Shown here in pieces: positions 48,795 to 57,777 of a stretch of 57,777 bases of DNA. The DNA is from Billgrantia azerbaijanica (GTDB lineage Bacteria > Pseudomonadota > Gammaproteobacteria > Pseudomonadales > Halomonadaceae). The stretch's first letter is position 1. Each line of letters begins with the position of its first letter. The notes under the pieces are model-generated. The model was not told where the DNA came from and made no database searches. It worked only from the letters and a program-made list of their open reading frames with translations. The stretch is from the NCBI GenBank assembly GCA_004551485.1, contig SBLD01000021.1, forward strand, positions 1-57,777. The letters are read 5' to 3'. A program made the translations under genes and the position numbers.

Positions 48795-49816
48795 TGGCAC
48801 TCGGACTACTGGGCGCGGCCCTGGCCGGCGGCGGCCGGGCGGTGGAGGAAAACGCCGACAACAAGCTCAAGCAGATGCGCGACCAGGCGATCATCAAGAT
48901 GCGCCAGGAGTTCCAGCGCCGCGAGCGCATCGCTGGGCAGGAGTTCACCGCGGGCGAGAACCAGCAGACCCGCACGTTCCAAGCCGAGCAGAGCGGCCTC
49001 GACCGCACCCAGCAGCGCGAGCTCGCCGAGATGCGCGAGGCCGGGGCCAACAACCGATCGGCGATGAGTCGCAACGACTGGGAGGTGATGCAAGCTAACG
49101 ACGGCAGCCTGGTGCGCATCAATTCTCGCACCGGCGACATCCAGCCCATGGATGCCGGCGACATGCAGTTCGGCGGCGAAAGCTGGAGCGAGCGCGACCA
49201 GGCCTACGTTGAGTCGCTGCAGTCCGAACTGGAATCCCTCCAGGAGATCGCCAAGACCGGCGTGCTCTCGGATGCGCAGCAGCAGCGCATGCAGGAGATC
49301 CCCCAGGAGATGCGAACCTACGCCCAGGGCATCGACGTCGATGATGCGGTGCTCGGCACCTACGGCAATATGCGTGGCGGCAATCAAGGCGGCAAGCTGC
49401 CGCCTGTCGGCATCCGCAAGCCGGGGCTGCTCAGCGGCGGCATGCCGGGCGAGGGAGGCCGGGGTGGTGGCGAATCGCCCGCGGCGCGCGACGTGCTCGA
49501 TCAGCGGCAACAGGCGCAGCGTCAAGAGGCGAAAAATGAGCAGCGCGATGATGCGGTGGAGGAGATGGTCAAGGATGCCAAGCGGATTGCCGGACGCCTG
49601 ACTATCCCCAGCAACCCCGAACCGTTCGTGCGCGGCGGGCCCAGCATGCGGCCGCAGCGCAACGCCCAGACAGACCCCGCGCTGCGCCAACAGGCCCAGC
49701 AGCGTCTCGCCGAACTGGCCGAGGCCTTCGATGCCGAGACGGACGAGCAGCGCAAAGGCGACCTCCTGGAGGCCATGAGCGCTCTGCAAGACGCCGGCAT
49801 CACCCTGCCGCGATAA
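48794..49816 (+). CDS. Coiled-coil virion-cluster protein (340 aa)
   Basis: A Gly-rich hydrophobic start (ALGLLGAALAGGGRAVEE) is followed by long charged helices (MRQEFQRRERIAGQEFTAGE) and Gln-rich stretches. TGATG overlap with the previous gene. Likely another ejection-type protein preceding the giant polyvalent protein. Confidence 0.5.
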   Translation: MALGLLGAALAGGGRAVEENADNKLKQMRDQAIIKMRQEFQRRERIAGQEFTAGENQQTRTFQAEQSGLDRTQQRELAEMREAGANNRSAMSRNDWEVMQANDGSLVRINSRTGDIQPMDAGDMQFGGESWSERDQAYVESLQSELESLQEIAKTGVLSDAQQQRMQEIPQEMRTYAQGIDVDDAVLGTYGNMRGGNQGGKLPPVGIRKPGLLSGGMPGEGGRGGGESPAARDVLDQRQQAQRQEAKNEQRDDAVEEMVKDAKRIAGRLTIPSNPEPFVRGGPSMRPQRNAQTDPALRQQAQQRLAELAEAFDAETDEQRKGDLLEAMSALQDAGITLPR

Positions 49817-49887
49817 CCCGCCACCGGCGGCGTGCTGATGCTCGCCCGCTGCCGGTAGCGACCACCCCATGTCGGGAGACATCACCC

Positions 49888-52800
49888 ATGGCCTTGATTG
49901 ACGAGCTCCGCCAGCAGAACCCCAAGCTGCGCAACCTTTCCGACCGGCAGATCGCCGACTCCCTGCGCCGCCACCCCGACTTCCAGGGCATGGACGCCAA
50001 CGAGTTCAACGCCCAGGTGCTGGGCCGTGAGCCCGAGAGCGCCGAGCCGAAGAGCGAAGACCGCTCGCTGTTCATGCGCGGCCTCTCAGCCGGCATGGAC
50101 CAGATGCAGGCCATGGGCGGCGGGCTGGTCGCGCTCGCCGGCGACGTCGCCGACAAGCCCGGCTGGCAGCGCACCGGTCAGGAGATCTACGACCGCAACA
50201 TGGCCGAGGCCGGCGAGAGCGCGCTCGAGTACGGCTTCACCGACCTGTTCACCGACCCCGAGGCCAGCGCGCTCGACTGGGCCGCCTACACCGCGGGCAA
50301 CCTGCTGCCGATGATGGCCACCTCCATCGCCGGCGGCGGCGTGGGCGGGGTTGGCGCGCGCCTGCTCGCCGGGGCCGCCGCCAAGCAAGCGGCAACTCGC
50401 GCCGGCCAAGCCATCGGCACCTATCTGGCCTCCACCGGCATGGAGGCGGGTAACCTGATGGGGCAGACCGGCGAGGCCGACGTGTCGCTCGCCCACGCCT
50501 CGATCATGGGCGCCGCCGACGCTTTGGTGCCGGTCAAGGTGCTGCGCAGCCTGGGACGCAACGAACTGGCCGACAAGGCCGCCCGGGAAATCAGCGACGG
50601 CGTGCTCGGCGATCTGCGCCGCCAGGCCCAACGGGGTACCCTGCGGACCGCGGCCGCCGGCTCGACGCTCAACCTACTGCAGGAGGCCAGCACCGAGGGT
50701 CTGCAGAACCTCATGGAGCAGCACGCCGTCTACTGGACCGAGACCGAGGGCGAGTCGCTGTTCCAGAACCCGGCCGCCGTGGACCTCAAGGCGATGATCG
50801 ACGAGGCCGCCGCCGGTGGCCTGATGGGCGGCGCCGTGGGCCCCATGGCCGGTATCGGCGAGCGCCGCCAGGCCCGGCAGCAGGTGGCGCAGATCGAGGC
50901 CGCCCGTCAGCAGGCCGCCGCCCAGGGTGGCGACGCCCTCGACCAGACGATGGCAGCGCAGTCCGCCGAGCAGCAGGCCGAGGTCGAGCGACCCGCGCCC
51001 GAGCCTCGCGACCCCGCCATCTCCGCCGCCGTGGGTAACCGCCTGCAGCTGGCCATGGGCGAGCTCGACGACCTGCAGAACCTCGCCCGCGGCTCGAGCT
51101 ACCAGGGCCAGACCCGACTGCGCAACATCTCGACCATCCTCGACCGTGCCGAAAAGGCCTTCGAGGAGGGAAACGTCGAGCAGGCCCAGCGGCTCACCCA
51201 GCGCGCCGAAGGCATTGCCGCCAACCTGCGCGCTGCCCTGGATCAAGCCGGCACCCGCGAACGCCCCATGGAGGGCGAGCTGGCCGACCCCGAAGCGCCG
51301 CGGCAGCCGGCCGGCCTCATCGGCCAGGACGGCCGCCGCCTGCCGCCCGGCGACCCGAGCACCATCTACGCCGAAGGCCCCGCCGTCGACCAGACACAGT
51401 ACGACCCCCAGGCGCGCAGCGTGCGCCGCGACGAGGCCATGGCCGCCCAGCGCGAGGGCGAGCAGCGCATGCGCGAGCAGGCCACCGCACAGCGCCCGCA
51501 GATCGCCGACAGCGGCACGATCTACGGCCAGGGCCCGGTAGCCGGCAACGCCAACAGCGGGATGGAACAACAGACGCCCCCGCCCACGCAGTCCAGTGAC
51601 GCCCAGCGACAGGCCGAATGGGAACGCCGGTGGCGCGCGCAGGGCGTGGAGAATCCCACCAGCGCCGACCCGGTGACCATCGACATCCAGCCCGGCGCCC
51701 CGGAGACCAACGCCACCGAGCGCTCCGGCACGACCACGCGTAGCGCGCCGGCTCAAGAAGCCACCAGCGCCCAGGATGCGTCGCAGCCGGCCGCCCTGCA
51801 ATACCGCGCCAACGGCTCACCGTTCGCCACCGAAAAGAGCGCCATGGCCAGCGGCGTGGCCCGCCGCGCCAAGGCACAGGGCCAGCCTGTGCAGGCAGTA
51901 CCGGTGGAGGGCGGCTTTGCGGTTCGCGTGAGTGACGACGCCCAAGGCTCGCCGCGCCCCGCCATGGCGAACGAATATGATGTGCCGCCCATCCCCCCCG
52001 CCCCTGCAGAAGGGGTGCCGGTGGCCAATCCGGTCGCGCGCGAGGCGGATGATGAGGGCGCGCCCGCCAGTGAGCGCCGTGCCGCTCAGTTGGCGCAAGA
52101 GATGACGCCTGAGGAAATCCGCGCCGAGATCAACGAGATCGGCGACCGGATCAAAGTGCGCTATGACGACGCCGTGGCCGTCAGCGACCCCAATGCTCAA
52201 CTGAACATGCTCGACTTCGCGACACCGGAGGAGTCGGAGCGGTTGGCGCTGTTGAAGCTGGCGGCGCCGAGCCAGGCCCAAGAGCGGGCCGGCGCCCGTC
52301 AACGCGTCCAGGATCGGCTTCAGGAGCGTCAGGCACGCCGGCGCACGCAGCAAAACCGCGACGAAACCGGCGCCGCACCCGCTGAGCCTCGCCCGCAACC
52401 CGTTGCCGACCAAGAGCCTGACACCTCCCCGCAGGCAGGGGGCGACCGCTCCGCCGATGCGTCCGCTACCGGTGGCCAGCAGAATCTGATGGCCGCGCAG
52501 CCGCAGCAGGGCGCTGCCAACGCGGCGGCGGAGCGCACCGAAGCGCTGGCAGATGATCAGCAGGGCGGCGACGCAGCAACCCCGCAGAATGCTGACGAAA
52601 GCCCTGCGGAAAGCTCCGAAGAAAGCCCCACGAAGCCCAAGCGCCGCAACAAGCCGCTGAATTACACCGGGTACTCCGGTGAAGAGCGCCAGGCGCGCAG
52701 CTACCAGGAGCTGGGCGACTACCGCATCGCCAAGGTCCACGACAGCCTGTACGAAGTGATCGACAGTGACGGACAGGCGGTCAGCCAGATGGCCGGCCCG

Positions 52801-55800
52801 AACGGCGCCGCCAGAGAGGCTAGGCGTCTCAACGAGATGCCGAGCGATCAGCGCTATGCCATGACGCGCAGCGACGCCCGCCCGGTGGGTCGCGACGACC
52901 TCGCCGCCGCCCTGCAAGGTATCGACGGCCTGGGCGACGTCCAGGTGGTACAGTCCACCAGCCGCCTGCCGGCAAAGGTGCTCGACGCCATGGCCCGTCA
53001 GAGCGTGAATGGCCGCGACGTGCGCGGCGTCTACGTTGGTGATCAGATGTACGTGGTGGCCGACAACGTCGCCAGCATCCAGGAGGGCATCGAAGTCGCC
53101 GTCCACGAGGCCGTGGGCCACAAGGGCATGCGCGCCGTGCTGGGCAAGCAGCTCGAGCCGGTAATGCTGTCGCTCTACCGCAGCCTGCCCAACAGCCAGG
53201 CCGGACGTCAGGCGATGGCCGAGGTACGCCGCGACTACCCCTTCCTCGACCCGGCGAAGCGCGAGGACCGCATCACCATCGCCGAGGAGATGGTCGCCCA
53301 CCTGCTGGAGAAGGGTCATCGCCCCAAGGCCTGGCAGCGTGCCGTGGCCAAGATCCGCGAGCTGCTGCGCCGCGCCTTCCCGATGGTCGGCTGGACCTAT
53401 ACCGACGTGCTGGCCCTGGGTGAGCAGAGCCGCGACTACCTGCGCCGGCAGCAGGCGGAGCGGGAGGGCGAAGGCGGGTCACGTTTCAGCCTGTCCCCCG
53501 GGTCTGACAACACCATTGAGCTGTATCACTCCGGAGGCGACATCCGGCGGATTGACGATTCCGGTAGGTTCGGAAGCTTCCTGTTCTTCAGCAGCGAACG
53601 CCAGCCGCATGGAGAGATTGACTACCGCGTCGAGATCGATCCTGACGACATCATCGACTCGGAAAGCATCTTCTATCAAGAGGGCTCCGGCGACCTTCTG
53701 GACCCGCTGATTAAGCGGGTCATGGAAATTGCCAAGGTGGATGAAGATGCCGCGATCGAACTGATCGAGCAGAAGACGGACCCGCACGAACTGGATCACA
53801 TTGCCCCCGAAGACGCCGCGGAGCTTAGCTTTGATATTCAGCGAATCACCGCCGAAGCGGCGCGCGAACTGGGTTTCAAGGGTGTGGCCGTGCCGGACGA
53901 GCACGGAACAAGCTACATGCTCGACATGGCCGGCAAAGAATCCGAGATGGTTCGGGTTGACCAGGATGCGCGGTTCGCCCTGCGCTCCAAGCAGCGCGTC
54001 GCCTTCGAGGAGGCATTCGACGACTTCACCGACGCCGACCGTGCTGCGGCGGCCAAGATCGGCGCGCGCACCCCGCCGCAACGGGCCATGGCGTGGTTCA
54101 AGGAGAAGGCCGACCGGGCCGGGCTGAAGATCCGCCAGGGCATGGTGGACCGCGTGGCCGCGCTCAAGGAGATCGACGAGAAGCTCTACGGCGAGTCGGC
54201 CCTGGGCGAGAACATTCAGCGTTCGAGTTGGGTACTGGCCCGCATGAGCAACGCCGCCAACGGCGCACTGCACGCCCTGCTGCACAACGGCCGCATCCGT
54301 CTCGACGCCAAGGAGAAGGTCATCACCCTGCAGGACGGCGACGCCAAGGGGCTGGGCGAGGTGCTGGGCCGTCTGGGCAGCGCCGCCGAGATCGAGCGCT
54401 TCATGGGCTGGATCGCCGGCAACCGCGCCGCGCGCCTGGCGCAGGATGGCCGCGAAAACCTGTTCGACGTCGGCGACATTGACGCCATGAAGGACTGGAA
54501 CCGCGGGACCATGGCCGACGGCCGCAGCCGGCCCGAGGTCTACCGGGAGGTCTTCGACGAGTTCCAGACCTACCGCGACGACGTGCTGGCGGTGGCCGAG
54601 CAGTCCGGCATCATCTCCAAGGGGCAGCGCGAGATGTGGCGCGACGAGTTCTACGTGCCGTTCTATCGCATCGCCGAGGACAACGCCCAGCCGGGCATGA
54701 TGGCCACCAGCGGGCTCTCCCGTCAGCAGGCCTACAAGCGGCTCAAGGGCGGAACGCAGAACCTCAACGACCTACTGCAGAACACCATGATGAACTTCCA
54801 CCACTTACTGGATGCCAGCCTAAAGAATCAGGCGGCGGTGCAGGCGGTGGAGAACGCCAAGCAGCTCGGCATGGTTGAGAGGGTGACGGAGAGCAACCGC
54901 GACACCAAGAAGTCCACCTTCGTCATGGAGGGTGGCAAGAAGGTCTTCTACGAGATCGACGACCCGCTGGTCTTCCAGGCACTCACCGCCCTGGCGCACC
55001 CGGGCATGAACAGCACGGCCATGAAGGTGATGCGCGGCTTCAAGCGCGTGTTCACCAACCTGACCACGACGACGCCGCAGTTCATGGTGGCCAACCTGAT
55101 CCGCGACTCGCTGCAAGCCACCGCCACCAACGACGTCTCGAAGAACGCCTTCAAGAACGTGATTGACGGCGCCGGCGCCTACCGCGATCAACGTATCCGC
55201 GCCCAGATGCTGGCCAGCGGGGCATCGTTCAACTTCGGCCACCTCTACGGCAACAACCCCGACGAGCTGCGCGCTCAACTGACCCGCAGCATGCGCGACG
55301 CCAAACTGGTGGACGGCCCTTATGCGGTGCCCAACGTGCTGCGCAAGGGCTGGGCCTGGTGGAACGACGTCAACAATGCGGCGGAGAACGTCAACCGCGC
55401 AGCGATCTACAGCCAGAACCGCGAGGGCGGCGAGCTGCGCGCGGCCTTCGAGGCGCGCGACCTGATCGACTTCAGCGCTCACGGCGCCTGGCCGGCGGTG
55501 CGCATCCTGATCGACATCGTGCCGTTTTTAAACGCCAGGATTCAGGGTCTCGACAAGATCTACCGCTCTGGCGTGAAGCCCGGGGCCAGCGTGGTGGCCG
55601 AGGCCTTCGGCTACGGCAAGGCCGGCGTGACCGACAAGCAGGCCGCCGCCCGCTTCTGGACGGTGACCGGCGCTCTCGCCGCGGCGACCATCGCGCTCTA
55701 CCTGCACAACCAGGACGACGAGGAGTACCAGAAGCTCGAGGACTGGCAGAAAGACACCTACTGGTTCTTCCGTGCCGGTGACAACGCCTTCTTCATCCCC

Positions 55801-56640
55801 AAGCCGTTCGAGGTCGGCGCCATCGCCACCATGGCCGAGCGCATCACCGAGCAGTTCGTGGACGACAAGGCGACCGGCAAGCTGTTCGCCCAGCGCCTCG
55901 GCCACATGATGACGGACACCTTCAGCTTCAGCCCGGTGCCGCAGGCCATGCAGCCGGCGCTCGACATCTACGCCAACTACGACGCCTTCACCGGCCGACC
56001 GATCGAGAGCATGGGCATGGAGCGCCTGTCGCCGGAGCTCCGCCGCCGGGCCAGCACCTCCAAGGCGGCCGAGTGGATCAGCGGTGCGCTCAACAACACC
56101 GTGGGTGCGATCGGCGATCCGGACAAGAACCCCTTGGCGCTGTCGCCGGTGCAGGTCGACCACCTGATCGGCGGCTACCTGGGGCAAGTGGGAACGTGGG
56201 TGGCGTCATCGGGGGATGTGGCGTGGAACGTGGCCACCGGCAAGGAGGAGCCGGCGAGCCGTTGGTATGAGTACCAGCCGGTGCGGCGCTTCTACCGAAA
56301 CCTAGGCGATGAGGACCGCTACACCAAGTACGGCACCATCTTCTACGAGGGATTGCGCGAGGCAAGTAGAGCCTACGCCGACGTCAAGGAGCTGCGCGAG
56401 ATGGGACGCCTGGCCGATGCCGCCGCGCGCGCCGAGAGCAATCGCGAGATGCTGGTCCTGCGCCTGCCGCTCAACCGCGCGCAGCGCCGCTTGAATGCGA
56501 TCAACAAGCAGATCGACATCATCCGGCGCTCAAGCATCGACGGCGAGATCAAACGACAGCGGATCGACCGCCTGCGGGCGGTGAAGAACGAGATCCAGCG
56601 GGCGCTGGGGGAGAAGGTGAGGGAGGCAAGAACTCGCTGA
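49888..56640 (+). CDS. Giant polyvalent virion protein with metallopeptidase-like and AcrIF11-like ART domains
   Basis: 2250 aa. Residues 1-330: membrane-like helices and Ala-rich regions; 330-960: low-complexity Gln/Arg/Ala linkers with small modules. A metallopeptidase-like motif EVAVHEAVGHKG follows (His1073, Glu1074, His1078). At about 1208-1350 lies an ADP-ribosyltransferase-like domain (IELYHSGGDIRRI, then GRFGSFLFFSSE and VAVPDEHGT with Asp1337) related to the acr-like gene at 24832. The C-terminal 700 residues resemble the large polyvalent-protein domain near QFMVANLIRDSLQATATND, with a hydrophobic span at about 1925. Such proteins are injected with phage DNA and counter host defences. 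Domain borders are approximate. Confidence 0.8.
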   Translation: MALIDELRQQNPKLRNLSDRQIADSLRRHPDFQGMDANEFNAQVLGREPESAEPKSEDRSLFMRGLSAGMDQMQAMGGGLVALAGDVADKPGWQRTGQEIYDRNMAEAGESALEYGFTDLFTDPEASALDWAAYTAGNLLPMMATSIAGGGVGGVGARLLAGAAAKQAATRAGQAIGTYLASTGMEAGNLMGQTGEADVSLAHASIMGAADALVPVKVLRSLGRNELADKAAREISDGVLGDLRRQAQRGTLRTAAAGSTLNLLQEASTEGLQNLMEQHAVYWTETEGESLFQNPAAVDLKAMIDEAAAGGLMGGAVGPMAGIGERRQARQQVAQIEAARQQAAAQGGDALDQTMAAQSAEQQAEVERPAPEPRDPAISAAVGNRLQLAMGELDDLQNLARGSSYQGQTRLRNISTILDRAEKAFEEGNVEQAQRLTQRAEGIAANLRAALDQAGTRERPMEGELADPEAPRQPAGLIGQDGRRLPPGDPSTIYAEGPAVDQTQYDPQARSVRRDEAMAAQREGEQRMREQATAQRPQIADSGTIYGQGPVAGNANSGMEQQTPPPTQSSDAQRQAEWERRWRAQGVENPTSADPVTIDIQPGAPETNATERSGTTTRSAPAQEATSAQDASQPAALQYRANGSPFATEKSAMASGVARRAKAQGQPVQAVPVEGGFAVRVSDDAQGSPRPAMANEYDVPPIPPAPAEGVPVANPVAREADDEGAPASERRAAQLAQEMTPEEIRAEINEIGDRIKVRYDDAVAVSDPNAQLNMLDFATPEESERLALLKLAAPSQAQERAGARQRVQDRLQERQARRRTQQNRDETGAAPAEPRPQPVADQEPDTSPQAGGDRSADASATGGQQNLMAAQPQQGAANAAAERTEALADDQQGGDAATPQNADESPAESSEESPTKPKRRNKPLNYTGYSGEERQARSYQELGDYRIAKVHDSLYEVIDSDGQAVSQMAGPNGAAREARRLNEMPSDQRYAMTRSDARPVGRDDLAAALQGIDGLGDVQVVQSTSRLPAKVLDAMARQSVNGRDVRGVYVGDQMYVVADNVASIQEGIEVAVHEAVGHKGMRAVLGKQLEPVMLSLYRSLPNSQAGRQAMAEVRRDYPFLDPAKREDRITIAEEMVAHLLEKGHRPKAWQRAVAKIRELLRRAFPMVGWTYTDVLALGEQSRDYLRRQQAEREGEGGSRFSLSPGSDNTIELYHSGGDIRRIDDSGRFGSFLFFSSERQPHGEIDYRVEIDPDDIIDSESIFYQEGSGDLLDPLIKRVMEIAKVDEDAAIELIEQKTDPHELDHIAPEDAAELSFDIQRITAEAARELGFKGVAVPDEHGTSYMLDMAGKESEMVRVDQDARFALRSKQRVAFEEAFDDFTDADRAAAAKIGARTPPQRAMAWFKEKADRAGLKIRQGMVDRVAALKEIDEKLYGESALGENIQRSSWVLARMSNAANGALHALLHNGRIRLDAKEKVITLQDGDAKGLGEVLGRLGSAAEIERFMGWIAGNRAARLAQDGRENLFDVGDIDAMKDWNRGTMADGRSRPEVYREVFDEFQTYRDDVLAVAEQSGIISKGQREMWRDEFYVPFYRIAEDNAQPGMMATSGLSRQQAYKRLKGGTQNLNDLLQNTMMNFHHLLDASLKNQAAVQAVENAKQLGMVERVTESNRDTKKSTFVMEGGKKVFYEIDDPLVFQALTALAHPGMNSTAMKVMRGFKRVFTNLTTTTPQFMVANLIRDSLQATATNDVSKNAFKNVIDGAGAYRDQRIRAQMLASGASFNFGHLYGNNPDELRAQLTRSMRDAKLVDGPYAVPNVLRKGWAWWNDVNNAAENVNRAAIYSQNREGGELRAAFEARDLIDFSAHGAWPAVRILIDIVPFLNARIQGLDKIYRSGVKPGASVVAEAFGYGKAGVTDKQAAARFWTVTGALAAATIALYLHNQDDEEYQKLEDWQKDTYWFFRAGDNAFFIPKPFEVGAIATMAERITEQFVDDKATGKLFAQRLGHMMTDTFSFSPVPQAMQPALDIYANYDAFTGRPIESMGMERLSPELRRRASTSKAAEWISGALNNTVGAIGDPDKNPLALSPVQVDHLIGGYLGQVGTWVASSGDVAWNVATGKEEPASRWYEYQPVRRFYRNLGDEDRYTKYGTIFYEGLREASRAYADVKELREMGRLADAAARAESNREMLVLRLPLNRAQRRLNAINKQIDIIRRSSIDGEIKRQRIDRLRAVKNEIQRALGEKVREARTR

Positions 56641-56862
56641 TTACTTGCCGCGGGCAAGGACGCCCAGCAGGAACAGTGCGCCGAACAGCAGAACCGGTAC
56701 GTTCGCCACCAGCGCGACCACCATCAGAAAGCCAGGGATGCCGACGTAGCTCACCAGCAACCAGCCCTGCAGGTTCTGCCACTCCCTGGGCACGCCGATC
56801 ATCACCAGCAGGCCGAGGACCGGCAGGATGAAGGCGAGCCCAAGGACGGTTTCGGTATCCAT
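56641..56862 (-). CDS. Small membrane protein near attR (73 aa)
   Basis: Two hydrophobic spans (VLGLAFILPVLGLLVMIGV; WLLVSYVGIPGFLMVVALVA continuing into VPVLLFGALFLLGVLA). Its stop abuts the convergent giant gene (56640/56641). It begins 4 bp after the lipoprotein gene ends, so the two form an operon. Weak ribosome site, suggesting coupling. Confidence 0.6.
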   Translation of the reverse strand: MDTETVLGLAFILPVLGLLVMIGVPREWQNLQGWLLVSYVGIPGFLMVVALVANVPVLLFGALFLLGVLARGK

Positions 56863-56866
56863 GGAT

Positions 56867-57469
56867 TCAGCGTAGCCCAAACGCCCGGTAGGCGCGCTGG
56901 CGCTGCGCTTCCGCGTCACGCCCGCCCAGGCCGGCCAGTTGGTCGCAGTCCATGCCCTCGGCGTACACCAGGATGGTTCGCCTGAGGCGGTCCACCGTTT
57001 TCAGGACCATGGTGGATGCTGCCGCGCACTCCGGCGCCCTGCCGGGCACCGACTCCGGGTCGCCCGCGACCTCGCGGTAGCGGCCTGTCTCGAAGGCGTA
57101 CTGCACCCGGTGATCACCCACGAACTCGAAGCCATCCGAGTCGTTCCACGGCATCCACTCCGACCCCAGGGCCAGCCCCTGGTGCTGGGCCGTGGCAACC
57201 GCGGTGCCGCCCTCGCGAGACAGCCAGGCCACACCACCCTCGACCAGGGACGTCGAGCCGAGATCATCTGCCGGGGCGTGCGCCAGGCGGCCACGGTTGT
57301 CGTAGCGGCTGGAGAAGATGAACCCGTCGGGGGCCTCGATGCGCTCGACGGGGTAGCCCTCGCCGATCAGCGCCTTCTGTTCGGGGTCATAGCCTGGCGG
57401 ATCGGCCTGGGGCAGGCCGGCACACCCGGCCAACGCCGCGGCGAGCGAGAGGATTGCGATGTGCTTCAT
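56867..57469 (-). CDS. Lipoprotein near attR, probable lysogenic-conversion gene (200 aa)
   Basis: MKHIAILSLAAALAGCAGLP is a lipoprotein signal with lipobox LAGC. The mature part is a beta-rich periplasmic domain (FIFSSRYDNRGRLAHAPADD and VGDHRVQYAFETGRY) with a late Cys pair (PECAAAS, MDCDQLA). AAGGAG seven bases before the ATG. Orientation is opposite to the virion genes and it lies next to attR, the usual position of genes expressed from the prophage. Function unknown. Confidence 0.7.
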   Translation of the reverse strand: MKHIAILSLAAALAGCAGLPQADPPGYDPEQKALIGEGYPVERIEAPDGFIFSSRYDNRGRLAHAPADDLGSTSLVEGGVAWLSREGGTAVATAQHQGLALGSEWMPWNDSDGFEFVGDHRVQYAFETGRYREVAGDPESVPGRAPECAAASTMVLKTVDRLRRTILVYAEGMDCDQLAGLGGRDAEAQRQRAYRAFGLR

Positions 57470-57714
57470 GAGACGCTCCTTGTTCAGACGAATCTTCACC
57501 CTAGCGCAGCGAGGCGCAGTGGGCGAGGGGCAGAATGCCACCTGCCATGGTCACCCATGGCGCGTAGCACTCCGTGACCAGATCGTGCGCACACCCTGTC
57601 GTCTGGCGTAACCTGTGGCACGAATTGCACGGTTTTTACGGTCACGTCACGTGGCACCCGGCGCGAAATCCGTTGTGAATCAATGCGTTTCCTGCGGTAT
57701 GCGGTGCATCGGCA
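57470..57714. other. Non-coding region before attR
   Basis: No convincing gene. It must contain the promoter of the lipoprotein operon (minus strand) and one attachment-site arm: a 15-bp repeat shared with the attL side lies at 57573-57587, and there is a small palindrome CCATGG-TCAC-CCATGG at 57545-57560. Confidence 0.5.
57573..57587 (+). repeat. 15-bp direct repeat near attR (possible integrase arm site)
   Basis: CGTGACCAGATCGTG, identical and in the same orientation to 140-154. Confidence 0.45.
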
Positions 57715-57777
57715 GGTCTTGAAAACCGGCGAGGGTTAACGCCCTCCCAGGGTTCGAATCCCTGTCCCTCCGCCACT
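57715..57777 (+). other. attR: attR: right copy of the 63-bp att repeat
   Basis: Identical to 1-63, but preceded by sequence that does not form the 5' half of a serine tRNA. This copy is therefore the phage-derived duplicate created on integration. Confidence 0.93.

Noticed and set aside
51817-53319. 500-codon minus-strand frame opposite the giant polyvalent gene
   Set aside because: Antisense shadow; composition typical of reverse-frame translation in GC-rich DNA, and it covers recognisable parts of the real protein.
57715-57777. A complete tRNA-Ser gene at the right end
   Set aside because: The bases upstream of 57715 do not form the acceptor, D-arm or anticodon 5' strands; only the 3' part is present.

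Overview
The window is one complete temperate phage genome (prophage) lying exactly between its two attachment sites. A 63-bp sequence at 1-63 recurs identically at 57715-57777. It is the 3' part of a tRNA-Ser (UGA anticodon loop through CCA), so the phage entered a serine tRNA gene whose 5' part lies outside the window, to the left. The DNA is GC-rich, encodes acidic proteins, and the gene order is that of a lambdoid phage of Gammaproteobacteria. A Halomonas-like halophile is my best guess for the host, but this is inference from style and not from a host marker. Capsid (N4-gp56 family), portal and tail genes, with no tape-measure or long tail-tube gene, point to a podovirus.

Layout. Left end (84-14000, minus strand): integrase and small HTH/excisionase; then a long leftward early operon of small, tightly overlapping (ATGA) genes. 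These include a tyrosine-phosphatase-like protein, an HNH-AP2 endonuclease, a DUF4942 adenine methyltransferase, Gp157, an SSB-like protein, a Sak4-like recombinase, an ASCH-like protein and a pentapeptide-repeat protein. The operon starts at a clear PL promoter (about 12500), preceded by a roughly 560-nt ORF-poor leader ending in a terminator. Then come two exported small proteins and an S24-type CI repressor. PR (about 14070) drives cro, a CII-like gene, replication genes (O-like, DnaB helicase), a C5 cytosine methyltransferase with an overlapping second ORF, and a nin-like region (NinB, PAPS-reductase-like, HNH, PD-(D/E)XK). That operon ends in a possible Q-type antiterminator.

Between Q and lysis (23737-25487) lies an accessory island. 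It holds a possible PR'-tR' late switch, a degenerate tRNA-Tyr-like sequence, five 21-23-bp iterated repeats, and a minus-strand operon. That operon encodes an AcrIF11-like ADP-ribosyltransferase, a 68-aa HTH protein (Aca-like) and a three-HTH protein. Its promoter carries a perfect 15-bp palindrome. This is the most interesting locus: a candidate anti-CRISPR operon.

From 25488 rightward: endolysin, holin-like and lipoprotein genes, TerS, TerL, portal, scaffold, major capsid protein (whose stop codon appears to be split by a group I intron with an HNH homing endonuclease behind it), adaptor, tail nozzle-like protein, tail fibre, internal virion proteins, and a 2250-aa polyvalent protein. The giant protein contains a metallopeptidase-like motif and, embedded in it, a second AcrIF11-like ADP-ribosyltransferase domain. 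Two minus-strand genes next to attR (a small membrane protein and a lipoprotein) are probably lysogenic-conversion genes. Family assignments come from motif recognition by eye; no database search was run.
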